From Acidobacteriota bacterium (GTDB lineage Bacteria; Acidobacteriota; Terriglobia; Terriglobales; Acidobacteriaceae): a stretch of DNA of 9,643 nt. The notes under the pieces are model-generated. The model had not been told where the DNA came from. It searched no databases and saw only the letters and a list, made by a program, of their open reading frames with translations. The translations under genes and the position numbers were made by a program. Positions 7,231-9,643 of this stretch are shown here, piece after piece; positions within the stretch are counted from its first letter, which is position 1, and the number at the start of each line of letters is the position of its first letter. The stretch covers positions 1 to 9,643 of the forward strand of contig JAJZNH010000881.1 in the NCBI GenBank assembly GCA_021811745.1, in the 5' to 3' direction.

Positions 7231-7236
7231 AAGGAG
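7231..7236 (+). promoter_or_regulatory. Ribosome-binding site that fixes a GTG start
   Basis: AAGGAG is followed after 7 nt by GTG at 7244. The same frame is open far upstream through yggU (to 6956), but this site, together with the signal peptide that begins here, shows that GTG 7244 is the true start. Confidence 0.8.
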
Positions 7237-7243
7237 ACAGACC

Positions 7244-8647
7244 GTGGCGCAGTACGGTTCGCGTTCCCACAGGCCCAAAGCTCCCCTTATTCTGAGACCG
7301 CTTCTGATTGTGGCCTTAAGTGCGACTCTGGCAGTCACCAGCTTGCGTGCGCAGGAGTCCACGCCCATTCCCATCGTGGGATACATCACGGAGGTTCAGT
7401 CGCCCAACACTTTCGAAGTGGATGGCAAGCATGTGGTGACCACTCCCGGCACTATTTTTGGCCTTCTCGGCGGCAAGAACAAGAGCGACGACAGTACCTT
7501 GCAGAAACGCCTGCGGGTCGGCGCATTCGTCCAGGTAGAGAGCGATCCCTATAAGAACACCAAGGCTGCGAAGACCGCCGCATCGGTCCTCATTCGCGAC
7601 GACTGGGATCAGAAACTCTCTGGGCTTGGCGTCATCGTCCGGGTCATCTCGTCTGGGCCGGAGCCGGTCTTCGAGGCTGACGGTTACCGCATCCGCATTA
7701 CGCCGGCCGCGACGACCACTTTCACTGGAGGCGTGCAGTCGCTGGCCGCTGTGGGAACGGGCACATGGATACGCTACGAGGGCAAAATCGATCGCAATGG
7801 GATTCTCATGGCTGGGAAGGCGCAGTTCATCCAGGCCAAGCCCGCCAAGGACAAGTCTCTGAAGCATTGGGAAGACTCCGACTTTCAGTTCCGGCCTCCG
7901 AGTTCCGGTCCTAAGCCTCCAGCTACGCCGAAAGGAACCCCACCTCCCTTCGTCGACTTTCCCAAGAACGACGCGGCGCTTACACAGGACGGCGGAATCC
8001 GGTGGGGGATGCTGGGCGGTTTGCATAAGATTCCAGCGGACAACGCGTTGCAAGCCCGGATTCATCGTGTGGGAATGAGTGTCGTGCCGGCATATCAAAA
8101 GCAGCTATCACCGGATGATCCCTCAAAAATTCCATTCCACTTTTACGCTGTGGACGCAAAGAATATCTGCTGCGAGTTGATTCCGTTTGACGGATTGATA
8201 CTCATTCCTACGCAAGCGGTCGAGCGGCTCAAGAGCGATGACCAACTGGCCGCGGTGCTGGCCGACGGCGTAGCCAGCGAGCTGCAACGGCAAGGGGCCA
8301 AAGCGACCGTAGGCAACCGGATCCTTCTCAGCGCTTACACGGCTGGCGGCGTAGCGGAGGCATTCATCCCCGGGATGAGCCTTATTACTCTGGCAGGCGG
8401 TGCAACCGCTGCGACGAAGGTCAATACGGCGTGGGCAGAGGAGCGCGCGCGGATTGCACTGTCGCTACTGGTCGACGCGGGTTACGACCCCCACCAGGCG
8501 CCGGAGGCGTGGCGGCTGCTGGCACCGAGAAAGCTGCCCAAAGATCTTCGCAAGTTGAATTATCCAGACTATAGCTGCTACCAATTAAGCATTCTCAATC
8601 TGCAATACAACTCCACCCCAACCAGTGGGCAGACCTCCGCGCGCTGA
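7244..8647 (+). CDS. Exported protein with two barrel-like repeats and a zinc-motif-less M48 peptidase-like domain
   Basis: 467 residues from GTG. Residues 1-36 are a signal peptide (basic start, hydrophobic 15-34, LRAQ cleavage region). Two similar beta-rich repeats follow: about 44-118 (GYITEVQSPNTFEVDG, ending AASVLIRDD) and 127-198 (GLGVIVRVISSGPEPVFEADG, ending GKAQFIQ), reminiscent of DUF5666/OB-like modules. A Pro-rich linker spans 217-240. Residues 262-430 follow the layout of M48 peptidases: IHRVGMSVVPAYQ, PFHFYAVDAKN, the GLILIPTQAVERLKSDDQLAAVLA helix, and AEERARIALSLLVDAGYDP. At the HExxH position there is D341-G-V-A-S345, so both zinc histidines and the catalytic Glu are gone; the candidate third ligand E400 remains. 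I infer an inactive, probably periplasmic binding or scaffold protein; it is unlikely to cut peptides. It has its own promoter, and its end lies 12 nt from the convergent peroxiredoxin gene. Confidence 0.7.
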   Translation: MAQYGSRSHRPKAPLILRPLLIVALSATLAVTSLRAQESTPIPIVGYITEVQSPNTFEVDGKHVVTTPGTIFGLLGGKNKSDDSTLQKRLRVGAFVQVESDPYKNTKAAKTAASVLIRDDWDQKLSGLGVIVRVISSGPEPVFEADGYRIRITPAATTTFTGGVQSLAAVGTGTWIRYEGKIDRNGILMAGKAQFIQAKPAKDKSLKHWEDSDFQFRPPSSGPKPPATPKGTPPPFVDFPKNDAALTQDGGIRWGMLGGLHKIPADNALQARIHRVGMSVVPAYQKQLSPDDPSKIPFHFYAVDAKNICCELIPFDGLILIPTQAVERLKSDDQLAAVLADGVASELQRQGAKATVGNRILLSAYTAGGVAEAFIPGMSLITLAGGATAATKVNTAWAEERARIALSLLVDAGYDPHQAPEAWRLLAPRKLPKDLRKLNYPDYSCYQLSILNLQYNSTPTSGQTSAR

Positions 8648-8659
8648 ATAAGGCCCGGT

Positions 8660-9313
8660 TCAGCGGACGCGGATAGAAAGCGTTGCCAGCGTCTCTTCCG
8701 GCTCCGGTCTTACGCGGAAGTCCGCATGCGCTTCGGCGAACAGCACGCGCCCGTCGCGCCCCAGCACGTATGTAGCTGGCATTGGCAGCCGCCAGCTTCG
8801 CTCGCCGTTGATAAAGGGCAGGTTCACCATGATTGAAAGGTAATAATCGCGGTAGTACTCGGGAACGGTGTAGGCGAGACCGAACTGCTCCGCCAACGCA
8901 CAAGCGGGATCGGTCAACACCGGGAACGGCAACCCATGCTGCCCCACCATGAAGTCACTCTGCCGTTCCGTCTGCGGCCCGATGGCCACCAGCAGCGCCC
9001 CGCGCTCCCGCAGCTGCGGGAAAAGGTCGCGCCAGGTTTCCAGCTCCGTAATGCAATAAGGGCACCAGCGCCCGCGGAAAAACTTCACCACCAGCGGTCC
9101 CAGCGCCAGCAGGTCCTCGCTCCGCACCAGCTTGCCGCTGGCGTCGTACAGCGCAAACGCCGGAGCCAGCGCACCCACCGGCAGAATCCGCTCCTCGATG
9201 CCGGTGGCAAACAACTCGGCAATCGCCCGCTCGCCCACGGCCAGCCGGTCCGCCTGCACCAATTGCCGAGTATTGGAAGTGATCGCGTCGAGTTGATCCT
9301 GCAGGGAGCCCAT
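8660..9313 (-). CDS. Peroxiredoxin-like thiol protein (AhpC/TSA superfamily)
   Basis: 217 residues from the ATG at 9311-9313 (MGSLQDQLDAI), the position where relatives usually begin. ATG 9320-9322 (three residues longer) is equally possible; neither has a strong ribosome site. The frame stays open to 9472, but that extension would translate a perfect hairpin and has no family character. The thioredoxin fold shows PVGALAPAFALYDASGKLV (about 45-63), the active site FFRGRWC84PYC87 with two cysteines in CxxC spacing, GALLVAIGPQTERQ, PFPVLTDPACALAEQFGL, and the end MPATYVLGRDGRVLFAEAHADFRVRPEP. C84 should be the peroxidatic cysteine, with C87 as a local resolving partner. Relatives reduce peroxides using thioredoxin-like donors. 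There is no signal peptide, so the protein is cytoplasmic. It is convergent with the M48-like gene, 12 nt away, without a visible terminator between. Confidence 0.87.
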   Translation of the reverse strand: MGSLQDQLDAITSNTRQLVQADRLAVGERAIAELFATGIEERILPVGALAPAFALYDASGKLVRSEDLLALGPLVVKFFRGRWCPYCITELETWRDLFPQLRERGALLVAIGPQTERQSDFMVGQHGLPFPVLTDPACALAEQFGLAYTVPEYYRDYYLSIMVNLPFINGERSWRLPMPATYVLGRDGRVLFAEAHADFRVRPEPEETLATLSIRVR

Positions 9314-9414
9314 CTTTTCCATTTTCGCAGATGGAGCTGAACGTCGGCCTGAAAGCGAACCAATGGCCAGACAATCGCATGAAGGGTGTGAACCATGCGA
9401 AGCGATGGTTTTGA

Positions 9415-9440
9415 AGGGGCATGGCTTCAGCCATGCCCCT
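9415..9440. repeat. Perfect palindromic hairpin element (GGGGCATGGC stem)
   Basis: A 11-bp perfect stem, A9415-C9425 with G9430-T9440, closes on a TTCA loop; on the + strand it is followed by CTTTC, on the minus strand by TTCAAAA. It sits about 100 nt upstream of the peroxiredoxin start. As a terminator it could serve a minus-strand transcript entering from beyond the window. Its form (long perfect GC stem, tetraloop) also fits a dispersed intergenic palindrome; copy number cannot be judged here. Confidence 0.6.
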
Positions 9441-9576
9441 CTTTCGGCCGGTGTCATCCAGGCTTTAGCCACTGGTGCGCTGGGGGACGCAAAAACTTTC
9501 CCTGCGACGCCATGAGATATCTATAACTGCTTGATGGCAAGACTCAAGTTCCGCACGCGGCGGACGGGCTTACCCT

Positions 9577-9587
9577 TTGTATACAAT
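9577..9587. promoter_or_regulatory. Palindromic promoter-like box TTGTATACAA
   Basis: TTGTATACAA (9577-9586) is a perfect 10-bp palindrome containing TATACA and, shifted by two, TACAAT (9582-9587), both good -10 matches. No -35 is recognisable upstream (the 9557-9564 stretch is GC-rich). It may be a -10 for a + strand gene beyond the window or a small operator. Confidence 0.3.
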
Positions 9588-9643
9588 AGCCGCCTTAATT
9601 TGCCCGTTCATGCGATTGCCCCGGTTGGGTCGGTGCAACTGGC

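Larger units (their letters stand above)
9372..9618. repeat. 12-bp inverted repeat pair bounding 247 bp of non-coding DNA
   Basis: CAATCGCATGAA at 9372-9383 is the exact reverse complement of TTCATGCGATTG at 9607-9618. The flanks also share CCC next to the inner side of both arms, but no target-site duplication is visible outside. It could be the ends of a small non-autonomous element, paired operator-like sites, or coincidence. Confidence 0.3.
9314..9643. other. Non-coding region upstream of the peroxiredoxin gene, to the window end
   Basis: About 330 nt with no convincing gene. It should contain the promoter of the minus-strand peroxiredoxin gene, but I find no good -35/-10 pair there. It holds several inverted repeats (the hairpin at 9415-9440; TCGCATG 9375-9381 with CATGCGA 9394-9400; AACCAT 9391-9396 with ATGGTT 9405-9410) and an AT-rich stretch at about 9515-9600. 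A short frame from ATG 9610 runs off the end, without a ribosome site, and is not called. Confidence 0.6.

Noticed and set aside
6956..7243. Upstream extension of the M48-like frame through the yggU gene
   Set aside because: It is a Ser/Pro/Arg-rich shadow of yggU in another frame; the promoter, AAGGAG and signal peptide all point to GTG 7244.
9314..9472. Long N-terminal extension of the peroxiredoxin frame on the minus strand
   Set aside because: The extension encodes the perfect hairpin at 9415-9440, has no family-like character, and relatives begin near MGSLQDQL.
9610..9643. Start of a + strand gene at the window edge (MRLPRLGRCNW)
   Set aside because: No ribosome-binding site, only 11 codons visible, and it overlaps one arm of the inverted repeat.

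Overview
The window reads as ordinary chromosomal DNA of a GC-rich Gram-negative bacterium. My best guess is an acidobacterium (Terriglobia/Acidobacteriaceae type). The guess rests on the mix of exported polysaccharide-degrading proteins, a thioredoxin reductase with the GSGCAG variant of the FAD motif, and palindromic intergenic elements. It is an inference from pattern recognition, not from a search. I see no phage, transposase, CRISPR array, tRNA or rRNA.

Layout. (1) 1-3157, + strand: the C-terminal part of a large protein that looks like a retaining-barrel carbohydrate-active enzyme, then an exported two-domain alpha/beta-hydrolase (esterase-like). The two lie 37 nt apart and are probably co-transcribed, which suggests plant or microbial polysaccharide breakdown. 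(2) 3158-3275: a convergent intergenic stretch with three stem-loops, one a perfect 10-bp GC stem. (3) 3276-3488, - strand: a 70-residue protein of unknown function, divergent from (4) 3646-5082, +: a Tat-exported GH125 exo-alpha-1,6-mannosidase. (5) 5127-7176, +: a housekeeping cluster of thioredoxin reductase (trxB), a YggS/PLPBP-family PLP-homeostasis protein and a DUF167 (YggU) protein; the last two overlap by one base. (6) 7188-8647, +: a clear sigma70-type promoter, a strong ribosome-binding site and an exported protein. That protein has two barrel-like repeats followed by an M48 peptidase-like domain whose HExxH zinc motif is destroyed. (7) 8660-9313, -: a peroxiredoxin-like thiol protein, convergent with the previous gene. 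(8) 9314-9643: non-coding, with a perfect hairpin, a 12-bp inverted repeat pair and an AT-rich promoter-like patch.

How the genes work together. The first half is extracytoplasmic carbohydrate metabolism (glycosidase-like protein, esterase, mannosidase). The second half is redox and cofactor housekeeping (TrxB, YggS, peroxiredoxin). I see no convincing new multi-gene system. The most interesting items are the inactivated M48-like protein with its N-terminal tandem repeats, the esterase whose second domain looks like a decayed copy of the first, and the structured non-coding DNA at 3163-3251 and 9372-9618.
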